This document shows positions 12,085 to 25,479 of a DNA stretch of 64,000 bases, piece by piece. The position numbers were made by a program, and so were the translations under genes. A model generated the notes under the pieces. The model did not search any database, was not told the origin of the DNA, and saw only the letters and a program-made list of their open reading frames with translations. How positions within the stretch are numbered: position 1 is the first letter of the stretch; every line of letters begins with the position of its first letter. Source of the DNA: Ichthyophthirius multifiliis (lineage: Eukaryota > Ciliophora > Oligohymenophorea > Hymenostomatida); the NCBI RefSeq assembly GCF_000220395.1, contig NW_004086064.1:12501-76500 (forward strand), given 5' to 3'.

Positions 12085-14586
12085 TCATTTATTTTTATTT
12101 TAAATTTTATCATAAAATTATTTAAATATATCTTTTATTCCTTAAATACTCATTAATTATTATCCTAACATTTATTCCCATCCTAAAACCCAATTTTTTG
12201 CTTCTTCTTTATTTTCTTCTTAAATCCATTCGCTTAAAATTTCTGCCATTTAAATTAAAAATCCATCTCCGATTAAATCTAATATTATACTTTCTTCTAA
12301 ATTTTTACAAATTTACACAAATATTTTAAACTTATCTAATTATTATTATTAGAAAGGATTTAATTCGAATTAATTTAAAAAAAATTGTATTTTTGGTATA
12401 ACGAATTTTAAAAGAATTTTTTAAATTTCTTTCTCTCCCAAAAACTCCTTCCATACTTTTATTAAATCCAATAATTTTTCACAATCATCATCAAAAAATT
12501 CCCATTTTTATAATTTCAAACTATATTTTTATAAAATAATATTCTTAATATCTACTAAATCTTCTTTTTAAACCAATGCAAGCCAAGGTTTAATCCATAA
12601 CTCGGTTTTTATATCCAAATCTTCTTTATTAATAAAAAAAATTAGTTTCGGGATTATCACATTCTATAAAATATTATCCAAATTATAAATTTTAGAAACT
12701 TCTTCAAGCACATCTATAATCTCTAAATTTTCCTTTAAGTTTGTAGGATTAAATTCAATAATTAAAAACTTTCTTAATTCTTCTAAAAAACATTTTTCAA
12801 TTAAAAATTTTATATTTTCTTACAATAAAAGTTTATTTTATTCATTTAAATTATTTTCTCGTCTAAGTTTTACTTCAAATTCTAATTCTTTTTCATAAAT
12901 TTCAAGTTTTTCATTTTATTAATGCAACAATGTATTTTTTAATAGTTTTTTTATTTCATATATTTCTTTTAAAATTTCCAAAATCTATTATTTATTGAAA
13001 ATAAAGGATTTCTGACATTTTTTTTCAAATTTTTTAATGAACAATTTTATCAATAAATAATGAAGTTTGTAAAAAATAAAATATTTTGGAGATTTTTGGA
13101 ATATTTCTTGAAATTCCTTTGTTAAAAATTATTCTTTTTCTCCTTTTTTTTCATTAATTTCTTTTAGCATTTTCAATATACAAATTGTTTCTTGCTAATT
13201 TTGTTATTTTTCTTATATTTTTTGCTTTAATTGTTCTTAGAAATATTAATAATTAATTATTTTGTCTTTTTCGTTTTATATTTTTTACTCAAAATCAAGT
13301 TTCTTGGCCTAAACTTTATCAAATTTACTCATTATGACATAAGTATTAAAAATTCCTGAAATATTATTAAGAGGCTTAATAATATTTGATGAAATATTAT
13401 TGCTTTAACGTAAAGAATAAATTTATTAAGAATAATCATAATCTTTCTTTTTAATTGAAAATTTTTCTATTTCTCCTTTTTCTTTTTCTTCTTGTTATTT
13501 TTTTTTTTATTTTTATTAAAAAGCATTATTATTTAATTTTTTTTAACTCAGATTTTTATTTTCTAAATATTCAAAAAATTTATTACCATAATTTTTCTTT
13601 TAATTATTTTTATTTTTTTTCTAATAAATTTTCTCAATTAAAATTTCATCAAAATCTTCATCATCTTTATCACTATTATCAACATCGATATTTAAATTTT
13701 TTAATATTTTTTTATTTTCTTTCTTTATTTCTTCTATATTTTCTTTAAGTACGAAATTTTATTTCTAAAACGCATCTATAGGTTTAGCTATTCCCTATTC
13801 ATTTTTTCCTAATCCTTTTCCTTATTTATATCCCATTTTTACTAACATATTATACCCTTTTCCGTAACTATTTTATTATTCAATTTCTTCTTTGGAAGGA
13901 ATAAATTTCTTTTATAACTCTTTTTTTTCTATCTTTTCATTTTTTTATATACCTTTTTTTCCAAAACTAATTGGTAAATTAAAATTTTGTTCGAATTTTT
14001 CTTCTATTTAAGAATTTTTTAATTTGAAATCGAAAATTTTTTTTTATCTTATTTCTTCGTGTTTAACTACTTCTTTTTATTCTTATACATTATTTAATTT
14101 TATTTTTTTCACAATTATTTCTTATACTTACTCGTCTGATTCTTCTTCTTAATCATCTCCGTTTTATATTTCCTCACTTTTTTCTTTGTAATCGAATTCA
14201 TTTAAATCTTCATCATCTTCATCATTTAAATATTATAATGGATTAAAATTTTCTCTTGCTTGTTTGGCCAAAACAAAGTTTTCTTTTAAATTTTCTTCGT
14301 CAAAAGTAACTTTCTTTTTCTTTTTTTCTTTTACTTTTACTGTCTATTTACTTGGATTATACAATATTTCTCCACCTTTTCTAAACATATTTTATAATCC
14401 ATTTTATTTGAAGTTAATTATAGGTTTTTTCTCTTATTCGCTTTCTTCCATAAAAACTCCATATATTTAATCTTCTTTTGTAAAACGTTTTTTAGCCTTT
14501 GTAAATTAAATAAAACCATCTTCATCTATATGTGCTCCTTAATACTCTTCTTCCATAGAGAATGGTGTAAATCCATTAATTCTCAT
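12085..14586 (-). CDS. TFIP11: TFIP11/Ntr1-type G-patch splicing factor
   Basis: Intronless, 833 residues. The N-terminus has the family signature (FTPFSMEEEYQ, then IYGVFMEES). A G-patch lies near residues 230-275 (YGKGYNMLVKMGYKQGKGLG, then KNEQGIAKPI). The C-terminal two thirds is the GCFC-type helical region, with VIIPKLIFF, WIKPWLALV, FVIPKIQFFLNQFELNP and WVLGWEQML, in the order seen in human TFIP11. This protein activates the DEAH helicase Prp43/DHX15 through its G-patch to take apart the spliceosome after splicing. Length and motif order are normal, and the many introns here make such a factor expected. Confidence 0.92.
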
Positions 14587-15189
14587 TTTTTTAAATTATA
14601 TATTTAATAATATAAATTATTTTTATAGACACAAATGAAAAAAAAGTAAAGAATTATTTTAATATTAAAAAAAAAAAGAATTTAAGTATATATTATTATT
14701 AAAGATTAATTCATTAGTTTATTAGTAAAAAAATGGTTTATAAAAAATTTAAATATAAAAAAATCTGTGATAGAAATATTATTTAATTTTATGTTATATA
14801 TTTCTAAATATTTATATATAAATAATATATATATTATATATATTTATATATTTTTTTTATATTTTTTTTATTTATATTTTATTAATATTATTATTTTATT
14901 TTATTTTTTAATTTTAACCAAAATACATATTTAAAAATACATCTTTTTATTTATATATAATTTTTTTTTTTATATTTATTATTTCATTTTATATTAAATT
15001 ATTGTAAATTTTCTTTTTTAATATTTAATAAATATTTTTTATTTTTATTTTTATATATTTTCTTTTTTTTATATATTAAAACATTTTTTTTATTTAAAAT
15101 TATTTGATTATGATATAATATAATATATTTTTAATTTATCTTTAATTTATTTTATTTGAAATGTGTTCTTTTTTAATTTTTATTTTTTA
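14587..15189. other. intergenic, AT-rich
   Basis: About 600 bp of A/T runs upstream of TFIP11 on the minus strand. No coding frame recognised. Confidence 0.6.
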
Positions 15190-16700
15190 TATTAATTAAA
15201 TTTTTATTTGTCTCTTATTAAAATATTAAGATTTTATTTATATTTTATTATATCTTAAATTTTTAAAAGAACTCTTTAAAATAATTTCAATCTTGCTTAT
15301 TTATATTTCAGATTATAATTTCTGATATTTTTCTCTTTTAACACATAAATATTAGCATTTTACTCTTTAATTTTAATAATTTATTTTATATTATTTAAAC
15401 TTCATTTTCAGCTAGTCCGAAGATTTTTTTTCAAAGAAAATATTATATTTATGAATATAATTTATTATTTTATAATTATAATTTTCAAAAAACAATTAAA
15501 TGCCTTAATATTTTTTTTGTAAAACTCTTATAACATATTTTATATTCTATATGCATTTTAAATTTAATTAGTATTATTACAAATATTCATACTTTTAATA
15601 ATTTTCTTTGTTTATTACTTAATTAATAAATTATTATGTATATTATTCATATTAATAATTTGAAGTAACATACTGTAGAATTTTAATTCTAATATTATTT
15701 TATAACTATTCAAAAAGTCAAAGCCTTCTAGAAGTTAAAATTATGAAATTATAACTATTTTATTATTATAAATATTAATTTTTTTCCAGTTATGATCCAA
15801 AGCTTAAATACTTAATTATTTTCGGCATATGAATAATAAAATTATTATCTTTTGTTTTAAAATTCACCTCCAAAAATTATTTTATTTTATTCATTTAAAA
15901 TACTAATAAAATAAAAAATTAAAAAAAAAATCATGTCATTATTATTTGAATTATAAATTTTATAACTTTATTTTATTTTTATGAAAAAATAATTAAATAA
16001 TTTAATTTATTTCCTTATGAATCTTAATATCTAAAGAGTTTTCATATACATAATTACTTTCTAGAACAACTATTATGTTTTAACCTTATTTTAAAATAAA
16101 GAATTAAATTTTTTATTAAATTATTTAATTTATTTATGTTATTCTCTTTTAATTTATTTGACTTATTTACAAATATTATAACATTAATCGAAAATAACAA
16201 TATTCTATTTTAGCCTTAATAACTATTAGATTTTATGAATTAGCTTATAAACATTTTTATATTTATTTGTTTTTTAACTAAGTATTTTTAGCAATATTAA
16301 TCAATGCAATTTTTACTTTTTGTTTGCGAAATTTCATTATTTTGAAAGCTTATTTTTATTTAGATCTTGATATTTTAAGCGAAGTTAGTTTCTTCCTTTC
16401 AAAATAAAAAACAAATGTTTTTACTCAATATTTAATACTTTGTTAATTTATTTTATTATATTGTTCATTCAGTTGTTCCTGTTCAATAAATAATTTAATA
16501 TTTTTTTATATATTGATATTTTAGATAAGCAAAAAAAGATAATAAAAGTTTAAGTGTTTTTCTAATTTCTGAAGGATATTCAAAAAATTGATTTTATTTA
16601 TTAAAAGCAGCTTTTATAAATTATATTTAACTTAAATAATTTATTTTCTATACCAAAATCAGCAATTAAGTATTATCTAGTAGTAAGTTTAATTTTATTT
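15190..16700 (-). pseudogene. doubtful decayed or fast-evolving gene
   Basis: Several minus-strand stretches read like protein but do not join well. Near 16.7-16.6 kb come NLLLDNTQ and, one frame over, LIADFGIENK, together recalling the DFG region of a protein kinase. Near 16.6-16.4 kb come EYPSEIRKTLKLLLSFFAYL and FIEQEQLNEQYNKINQ. Further on are a basic segment with MKFRKQKVKIALI (about 16.3 kb) and FKTKDNNFIIHMPKIIKYL (about 15.8 kb). TGA codons and frame changes interrupt them and no HRD catalytic motif is seen. It may be a decayed kinase gene or a real multi-exon gene whose introns I cannot place. Confidence 0.3.
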
Positions 16701-17160
16701 ACTAATTTAATTCATATTAAATTTAAATAATTTATTATTATTTACATTTTCTTTTTATTAAATTAAAAAAAAAAAAAAAGAATAAACACAATTTTAAAAT
16801 TTATTTATAAACTTACAATATAAAATAATAATTATTTATTTTTTTCGAAAAATTTTTAATAAATAATAAAAAATTATAAAATTCAACTTTAAAATATATA
16901 TTTATAATTAATTTTCAAATATTACCTTAATATTTTAATTGATTTTAATACTAAATTTTCCTAAAAAATTATTAATTAGATTTTATTAATTTTGAATTGA
17001 CAATATTATTAACAAAGTTTATAAAATATTATATTTAATTAAATTATATTATATTGATAAAATAAATTTTTAAAACTTTTTTATAGTAATTAAGAAACAA
17101 AAGATAATAAATAAAAATTATAAACATTTAATAATAGTTAATTTTTAGTTAATAAAAAAA
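16701..17160. other. intergenic, AT-rich
   Basis: About 460 bp with poly-A/T runs; no feature seen. Confidence 0.6.
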
Positions 17161-17820
17161 TCATTTTTTGCCTCCAATATCTAAAGAAGTAAGAATAATT
17201 AAAACAATAACTGTAATAACAATTAAGCCAACTAAACAAAGCAATATTTTATCTGTATACATTTAAGTAGCGAAAAATCTAATATATCTTCCAGCCCTAT
17301 TTAGTTCATTTTAAGTTTATTTAAAATCTTCAGTCATATTATCTAGTTTTTCAATTTAAGCATTTAATTATTCATTAATCTAATCAGCTAACTCATTTTA
17401 TTAAATAACCATTTTTTCAATATCGTTTAAAATATCTAATCCGTCATTTTACATTTTATTAGCTTTTTATATAATTTCTTATCCTTTCATATTTTATAGA
17501 TCTTCTTCTTCTTATTTTGCTTTTTCTTTAAATAGTTATTCACGTTCAGTGCCTTCATTTTTTATTTATTCGAATTAGCTTTTTAATTATTTATATTTAT
17601 CTTTTAGTTGTTTTAATTTTTCTTAATATTTTTTTGACTCTCCTTTTTCTAAACCATCCAATTCCATTTTGTAATTGCTTATTTCGGAATTTATTTATTT
17701 TAATATTGTATTATTTTTTGCTAATGCTTTTTATCTTGATAATGGATCTTTTTCTTTTATATTCATTATAGTTTTTTCAAAACCTAAAAGCATTTCATTT
17801 ATATTTTCATATTATTCCAT
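17161..17820 (-). CDS. NPSN-type Qb-SNARE
   Basis: Intronless, 219 residues. An N-terminal coiled coil (residues 1-110) is followed by a SNARE heptad motif (about 120-185, with DGLDILNDIEKMVIQQNELA) and a C-terminal membrane anchor (KILLCLVGLIVITVIVLIIL). The junction RYIRFFATQMYTDK just before the anchor closely follows the plant NPSN pattern (..VKEIGRQVATDK). Qb-SNAREs supply one helix of the four-helix bundle that fuses vesicles with target membranes; NPSNs work in cell-plate and plasma-membrane fusion in plants and are known in several protists. Vti1-type SNAREs are the alternative. Ends with TGA 17161-17163. Confidence 0.8.
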
Positions 17821-17983
17821 ATATATTAATTTATTTATTTTATTTAATTTATTTTAAATAAAATATTTTTTGAAGAAAATTGTATTTTACTATTTATTAT
17901 AAATTAATTGATTTAAAAATTAATAAAATAAATTCATTTTAATATATTTTTAGAATAAGTAAATATATATAAAAAGTAAATAA

Positions 17984-19156
17984 ATGAAAAATCAAAAAGC
18001 TTAAGATTTAAAAGAAAAAGGCAACTAATGTTATAACGACGGTGAATATTAAATTGCAGTAAATATGTATTCATAAGCAATAGTAAAAAAAAATATCATA
18101 TATATTTACTATATTTAAATATTTTTTTACATTTAAACTTTTAAAAAAATTATTTAAAATTTTAATTTGCTTAAAATATAAAAAGGAAATTGATTAAAGT
18201 AATAGTATTTTATATTCTAATAGAGCAAGAGCTTATAAATCATTAAATTAAATATAATTAGTAAAAAAAAAAAAAATTAAATTGAATTTTAATATTTTAA
18301 GGCTTTATAAGATGCAGAAAAATCAGTACAAATAAACAATTATAATATAAAAGGTCATTTAATTATTGGTTAACTATTAGCTCTATAAGGGAAACAATAA
18401 CAAAATATAGAAATACTACAATAAGCAATACAAAAAATGACAAAAGGTATTTTAAAGAAATAAATAGAATATTTATAAGTATATATAAATTAAAATAAAA
18501 TAAGCTTTAACTTTATGCGCTGGATAAAAGAAGCAATAATATGAAAAAGATTTAACTAAATATATATATAGAGCTAAAAAATTAATTTGGTTTATTAATA
18601 ATGAATAAGTGACTAAATCTTTAAATTAAACATCATAAATAATAATTGTATATTTTAATATCATTTTTTAATATATCTAATACATAGAATGGATTAATGA
18701 AAAACTAATAATAGAATTAAAGTTATAATAATTAATTAAATTTAGAGTTTTAAAATATTTTGAATAAAAAATATTAAAATAGATTTTAGATACATGATTA
18801 TTTGATGTGTTCTTTATGTGGAGTAATCTTTATTTATTTATTTAAATTCACTAATTTTAATTAAAAAAAGAATATGTTTGAAGATCCAGTTATTAATGAT
18901 AATGGAAATACTTATGACAGATAATGCTTAATATAATATATGAATAAAAATGGTAACATTGATCCTAATACGAAAAAACATAATAATTCCTATCAGATTA
19001 ATCAAAATTTAAGCATCAAATAATTAATTTATTAATTTATTGATTAGTAAATATATATAATATATTAAAATTAAAAAAAAAATATTATATAAAAGGAATC
19101 CTTGGGCTTATGAATTTACTTTAAACTAAAATTCTATAATGAATATTGAATTTTGA
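17984..19156 (+). CDS. STUB1: CHIP-type TPR/U-box ubiquitin ligase
   Basis: Exons 17984-18082, 18186-18260, 18302-18446, 18505-18647, 18688-18822, 18871-19046 and 19096-19156 join in phase. The N-terminal half has three TPR units (LKEKGNQCYNDGEYQIAVNM; YSNRARAYKSLN; GHLIIGQLLALQGK) that bind the EEVD tail of Hsp70/Hsp90. A helical linker leads to a U-box: HDYLMCSLCG, then MFEDPVINDNGNTYDRQCL, DPNTKK and the closing NPWAYEF. CHIP ubiquitinates chaperone-bound clients. The exon boundary at 18647/18688 is the least certain, because two linker frames are possible there. It reads away from the SNARE gene across a 163 bp divergent gap. Confidence 0.88.
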
Positions 19157-19369
19157 AATAAAATAATTATTTTTATTATTTTTAATTGTAATTATTTTAT
19201 TATAAAAATAATTAATTTATTTATTAAAATAAAAATTACGTGTAAATTTTTAATAATTCAAGATATATATTTATTTTAATTAATGTATAAAAAAAAAAAC
19301 TATTATTTCCGTATCCATAAAAAATATAATAATTAATTAAAAAAAATAAAAATAAAAAATATTTAAAAA

Positions 19370-20455
19370 ATGAACTTTTTTAGATTAATAGCCGATTTAC
19401 TACATTTAGCTTCATTCTTAATCCTTATTTTTAAAATACGTAGTACCAAAAATGTATTAGGTAGATATTATAAATATTAAATAATTTATAAAAATTAAAA
19501 TAAAATAAAGGTATTTCTTACAAATCTCAAGAAATTTATTTGGCTGTAAAATTTTTAAAATAAAAAAAATCTTATTTATTCATTATCCAAAAAATAATTA
19601 ATAGGTATTTATATTAAGATATTGGGATTTATTCCTTTATTTTGTTTCTTATTATAATGTTATAATGAAAATACTTTACATTTCATTAACAGCTTATTTA
19701 ATTTACTTAATCAGAGTTAAAAAGCCATACTGTTTAGTAATAAATATATTATTTTATAAATAATATATATTATATTTTCAAAAACGTATTATAAATTTTT
19801 TTTTATTTTATTTTTTAAAAAATAATTATATCAAAATAAATAAAAATAAAAAAGAGTTTTGATCATGTTAATGATGATTTTCCTCATTTAAAGTTTATAT
19901 ATCCTGGTATATTAATTTAATAATAAACATAAAAATAAATATATAACTAAATAGGAGCGGCTTTATTAACTTTATTTATTCACACAGAATTTTCATTATT
20001 TGAATTAAGTTGGTCATATTCGATTTGGCTAGAATCATTGGCTATTATTCCTTAATTATATATGATATAAAGAAGCAAAGAGGTGTTTTATTTTAAATCA
20101 TATTAAATAGAAAAAATTAATTTATTTTTTAAAAATTAAAGTGTGAAAATATAACTGGCCATTATATGGCGGCTTTAGGATTTTACAGATTTTTCTATAT
20201 TATTAATTGGTAAAAATAAAATAAAAATATTTATAATAAAATTAATTAATAAAGGATATATAGATATATGACTGCCGGAAGCTTTTCTTGGGTTTCATGT
20301 TTAGGAGGAATTTTATAAACAGCACTTTATTCTGATTTTCTATATATTTACATAAAGAGGTAATATAACTATAATTTTATATCAAAAAAATATTATATTT
20401 TTTTGTAAAAAAAAACAGCAACAAATCATAAAAAACTTTCTCTTTACCTGTATGA
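19370..20455 (+). CDS. ERD2: KDEL receptor (ER retention receptor ERD2)
   Basis: Eight exons (19370-19460, 19511-19545, 19605-19736, 19855-19906, 19955-20082, 20142-20209, 20255-20359, 20419-20455) give 215 residues, the normal family length. The start MNFFRLIADLLHLASFLILI is almost invariant in this family, and ISYKSQEIYLAVFILRYWDL, FIYPGAALLTLF, ALGFYRFFYIINWIYRY and QTALYSDFLYIYIK follow in the usual order. A seven-helix Golgi/cis-Golgi receptor that captures KDEL/HDEL-ended luminal proteins and returns them to the ER by COPI. The Lys-rich tail KSNKSQKTFSLPV fits the COPI-binding end. Seven introns in under 1.1 kb make it the most intron-dense gene in the window. Confidence 0.95.
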
Positions 20456-20707
20456 AAAATTATAAAAAGAAAATATAATCAGATATTTAATTAAAAGAAA
20501 AAATATTAATAAAAAATAAAAATATATATATTTTAATATATATATATATATTTATTTTAAATATTAAAACTTTTTTTTTTTTTTTTGAAATTTGTATTAG
20601 ATAAAATAAAATAATCTCAAAAAAAAAAAATATATATATTTTCTTATAAAAATTTAAATTTTTATTTATTTTTAAAATAATATACTCACTTTTTATAAAT
20701 AAAAATA

Positions 20708-21997
20708 ATGAAAAGATAATCTGCAAAATCATTAAAAAAAATAATAGCTTGTTAAAAAGGAAATCCAGATAAAAGCTAAAATAGTAAAAGCAATTAATAT
20801 TAATCTGAAAACAATATAATAGTGAAAAATAAGATTGAAAAGAAAAAGCAAGAAAATAAAAGAAACGAAATCGAATTACTAGGTAATCTTCCCTAAGCCT
20901 AGTTAAAGTCAAAAAATACTAAAATTAATAATAATTAATAAAATATAATCAAAGATGAGAATTATTTTCATAAAAATAACAATAATAATGAAATAAAAGC
21001 TTAAAATAACAATCCAACATATAAAGAGTTTAAGAATTCATTACACTCATATTCAAATTCAATTTTTAAAAACTAACAAACATTGAATAATATACAAACA
21101 AATAGTTAAATTTAGTAATATATATAATAACAACAATAATAAATATTATCATTATAATCTCCAAACTAAAAGAAATAATAAAGTTTATTAAACAAGGAAA
21201 AAGTAGATATTTGCAATATATAATATATGTAAAATCAGATTCATAAAATACTAAAAAGCGAAATATAAAATGAAAATTAGGAAAAAAAAAAGTTCAATAA
21301 AAATAACTTAATTATTGATACTAATAAAATTTAAGCTGATTATAAATTTCCTTAAAATCAAGCCCAAACAACCACTTAAACAGGACAAGCGAATTTTATT
21401 AATTCTTAAATCTAAAAAAACTATCATACATGTAAATAATAATAATAAAATTTTATGAAAAATCAAGTTTAAAACATTAACTCATCTTTTATAAAATAAA
21501 TATCCCCTTAATATTAGGATTAAATTAATAATTAAGATTTACAATGTAATAATTAAAATATACTATAAAAAGAATTATTCTTTTTGTCTCCTAAAAATCC
21601 AAAATCTTAACCTGTAAGTACTAAAAATGCTTGGAAAGTTTAAGAAAATAATAATTAAGAAAAAAAGGAAAAATAAGAAAATGAATATAAAAAAATAGAA
21701 TAATAATAAATAAAAAGAAACAAAGGATGCTAATAATAGTAACATTAAAAAAAATTTTCAAGAGATAAAAATGAAATAAAATCGAATTCTAATTTAAAAT
21801 AAAGTTCAACAAGAGATACTTCTATTTAAAAATTATAATAAGCAGACTTAATAAAAACTTTCTATAGGACTTAGAAAATACTTAACACATACAAAAAATA
21901 AAAAAGTTTTTGGCTTGCAGAAAAAAATAATCTTTTTGAAGAAATTAATTTTTTAAGAGGTTAAATTAAAGAATATGAAGGAAATAAAAGATAATGA
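20708..21997 (+). CDS. Q/N-rich protein of unknown function
   Basis: One open frame of 430 codons (429 residues) from ATG 20708 to TGA 21995-21997. The start is basic (MKRQSAKSLKKIIACQKG), the middle is low-complexity Gln/Asn/Ser/Lys, and only the last 60 residues look folded: a helical segment with KTFYRTQKILNTYKKQKSFW, then LAEKNNLFEEINFLRGQIKE. The long antisense frame over 20487-20912 is a shadow. I do not recognise the family. The short helical tail could be a dimerising coil. Confidence 0.65.
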
Positions 21998-22299
21998 TAA
22001 GAATTATTTTATCTATAAAACATTTATTTTATATATTATTTATGAAAATATAAAAATATTTTTGAAACATTAAAATAAAATACAAAAGTATTGAAATATT
22101 ATATTGATTATTTTCTAATAAATATTAATAAATAGTAAATTAGTTTTTATTTTTTCTTTATTTTTTTATTTATTTAAAATTAATTTAATCAAATAAAATC
22201 TATTTTTGTAAGTTCCTAATTTTATAAAAATAAAATAAATGCTATTAAATTATATAAATATATATATAAAATAAAAATCACAAAAATAATAAAATATAA

Positions 22300-23575
22300 A
22301 TGCAAGAATAACAATAAAAAGAACAAAATGAAACAAACGAAGAGGATTAAAATATAAGCAAAGAAACTTTAATATCAATATTAAAAGATAAATCAAAAGA
22401 GTTAAAGACATTAAATACAAAATTACAAAAGTTAGAGGCAAAATATGTGAAGAATTTTAAAGAATATAAACTTATGAAGAAAGATCATGATTGCTTAACA
22501 AAATTTATTCGCTAAAATATATTTAATGAGAATGATATTAATTTTGAAGCAATAACATTAGGATCATTTGAATACGATTAATTACATGAATTATGGATAA
22601 AAAAGGAAGAACAAAGAAACTTGTCTTTAACAAGTATTTTACAAGAAGTAAATAAAGAAAAATAAGAAATGTAATAAAAATATGAAAAATTAATGTAATA
22701 ATAAAAAAATAATAATAATAATGGAGTAGTTTAATAAAGTTTACCAGAAAAGGAAAAAAAAATATATGAAGATATTATCAATGAATTAAGGGAAAATAAT
22801 TAAAAATTAGCTGAAGAAATTTTAGATACAAATAACTTTTTGTAAACTAAAAATGAAGAAATTTCACAACTTAAAAAAATAGAAGAATAATTCTAATAAT
22901 ATAAAGCAGAATTATTATTAAGAGAATTATAAAATAATAGTTAAAAATCGTAACTTAAAACAAATTTAGATTAAAAAATTGCAAATTCTTAATAATTAAA
23001 TGTATAATTAAAAATAAAAAATGAACTTGAAAAAGCAATAGAAAAAACCAAATCTTTAGAAAGTGAAATCGAAGATCTTAAACTTTAAAATAAATAACAA
23101 TAAAGGTAAATAATTGATTGTGTTTCAATAGCAATTTAAACTGATTAAGAAATTATTAAAGTAAAAAATAAAATATTGTTTAAATATATAATTTTTTTAA
23201 ATAATAAAATAGTATAATTAAAATATTAAAAAAAATTAAGATGATGATAAACCAAAAGTAGAAAACTAAATTTAAGAAACTAATTAATAAGAGGTTAGAA
23301 ATAATAATAACTAGTTTCAAATTGAAAAAATATAAACAATCAATTCTTAATATCTAAAAAATGTTATACTAAAATACTTTATTTATTAAGAAGGAAAATA
23401 TTATAATGAAGCTACTCTACTTATGTCTGCTATAATGACTATTTTGTAAATGACTAAAGAAGATAGAGAAAAAATAAATGAAGCAAGATAAAAAGCTACT
23501 GTTTGGAATAGTACAAAAAATTTTTTTACTAATACATTTTTTGGCAATTCAGATTAAAATAATATTAAAAAATGA
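22300..23575 (+). CDS. GRIP-domain golgin
   Basis: Two exons, 22300-23160 and 23213-23575, give 407 residues. Nearly the whole protein is a charged coiled coil (for example SKELKTLNTKLQKLEAKYVK). Near the C-terminus is a GRIP domain: NSQYLKNVILKYFIYQEGKY, then YNEATLLMSAIMTILQMTKEDREKI, with the family's conserved Tyr and a hydrophobic core. GRIP domains bind the GTPase Arl1 and place golgins on trans-Golgi membranes as vesicle tethers. It is shorter than most animal golgins, but ciliate ones are often short. It ends in a region without genes. Confidence 0.85.
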
Positions 23576-25479
23576 AAAAAATTCTTAAAAAAATATACTA
23601 TAAAAAATAATTAATTGGAGATACAACCCATAAATTTATGCATCAAAAAATATTTTTATTAAAACATAAAAAAATTATAAAACTTATTTTTTTATGTATT
23701 TTTTAGTATAAAAAACATAAAAAAAAATAAAAAAAGTTAAATATTTGCGATTTTATTTAATACTAAGTTACAATATATTATATTATAATATTATTTTATA
23801 TATTTCTTTTGAAAATTAAAATTATTCGCATATTTTATTTATTATTTCCAATATATATGTAAATATGTAAAAATTTAATTTGATGTCATAAAATATTTTT
23901 TAAAATAAATAGAAAATATAAATTATTATTATGAATTAATAATTATTATAAAATAAATAATTATATATGTAAATTGTACTTAAAAATACAATTATTTTAA
24001 CTAAATTGAAAATATTTAAAAGTAAAATTTTTAAAATATTATGATATTTTTTATTATTAAAATTTTATATAAAAAGTGTCTTATTAAATATTTTTTTATT
24101 AATAGATTTAAATAAAATAAAATAATAAATAAAAAAATAAAAAATACTAATATATATTAAATATAAAAAAATTATAAATAAAAGATATAAAGAAAATAAT
24201 ATAAAATATAAATTTTTTCAATTTAATTAAAGCAATAAAAAAAATATTAATTAAAATAATATATATAAAAAAAAATTTGATTATTATATAATTATATATT
24301 AAAAATAATTATATTTTTATTAAAAAGTAATATATAATAAATAAGATGAAAAATAAAGAAGAAATTTTTTAAAAAATTTTAATTTTATTTTATATATTAT
24401 ATTTATATTTATATTTATATTTTATTTATATTTTATTTAATATTTCATCATACTATATTATTTATAAATATATATAAAATAAATTTAGATATGTTTTATT
24501 TTATATTTTAGTCTAATAAATTATCTATAAATATTATAACTATTATTATCTAATTTTTTTTTTATAAATATTTATCTCATTATGATTCAATAATCATTTT
24601 TAATTCTTTATTCTTCTTATCATAATTTATATTAATTATTTATATCTTATAAAATTATAAATAAAAATACTTTTTAAATAATGAATTTTAAATATAAAAT
24701 AAATATTTTTTATTTTTTCTCTTTCTAAAACATACGAATTATTTTCTATTAGCATATTAGAATTCTTGAAACTATTTAATGTATTTTTTTATTTAAACGT
24801 AATTTTTGTTTTATTTATGATTTTATATAAACAGGATTTTTTTATTATATAAAAAAACATTTTATGAATATAATTTATAATTAATTTAATATTAATACAA
24901 AAAAAGCTTATAAAACAAAAATTCTTTATTACAAGAATATTTTAATATAATTTAAAATTTTCTTGCCCATATTTATTTATATATATTATAATATTCATTA
25001 AATCAAGAACATTTAAATTATTAATAATTTTATAATATTTATATAACTAATAAATTACTTTAAAGTTTCCTAAAATAGCTTATTTTAATTTTATAAATAA
25101 GCAACATATTAATTAATTTTAATATAGAATATACTAAGAACGTAATTAAATAATGTAACTTTTTTGGTTTTTAATAAATATTTATTTTAGTACATTTTAG
25201 TTATGCTTGTTGCTTTATAATACAAAATAAATAATTAATTATAAGAGTTCTTTATGTTTTTGAATTTAATTCAAATATAAAAGATAATCAGTTTTAGTTA
25301 GAGATTTATATAGAAAATTAAAATATTTTATAAACATATAGGCAATATTTATTATAAATACATATAAGCATAAATTAAAAGCTATATTTTTATTTTTTAA
25401 TGTGCTAATTTGGAAATAATAATAAAAAGAAATTATTCAAGAAATAGATAATTTTATTTTATTTAACTAAAACAATAAA
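23576..25479. other. 1.9 kb AT-rich desert
   Basis: No coding frame, GC-rich island or clear repeat seen. Its right end may include older, unrecognisable parts of the P4-ATPase pseudogene. Confidence 0.6.

Noticed and set aside
13455-14470. Plus-strand hydrophobic frames
   Set aside because: Antisense of the TFIP11 gene, which reads continuously for 833 codons on the other strand.
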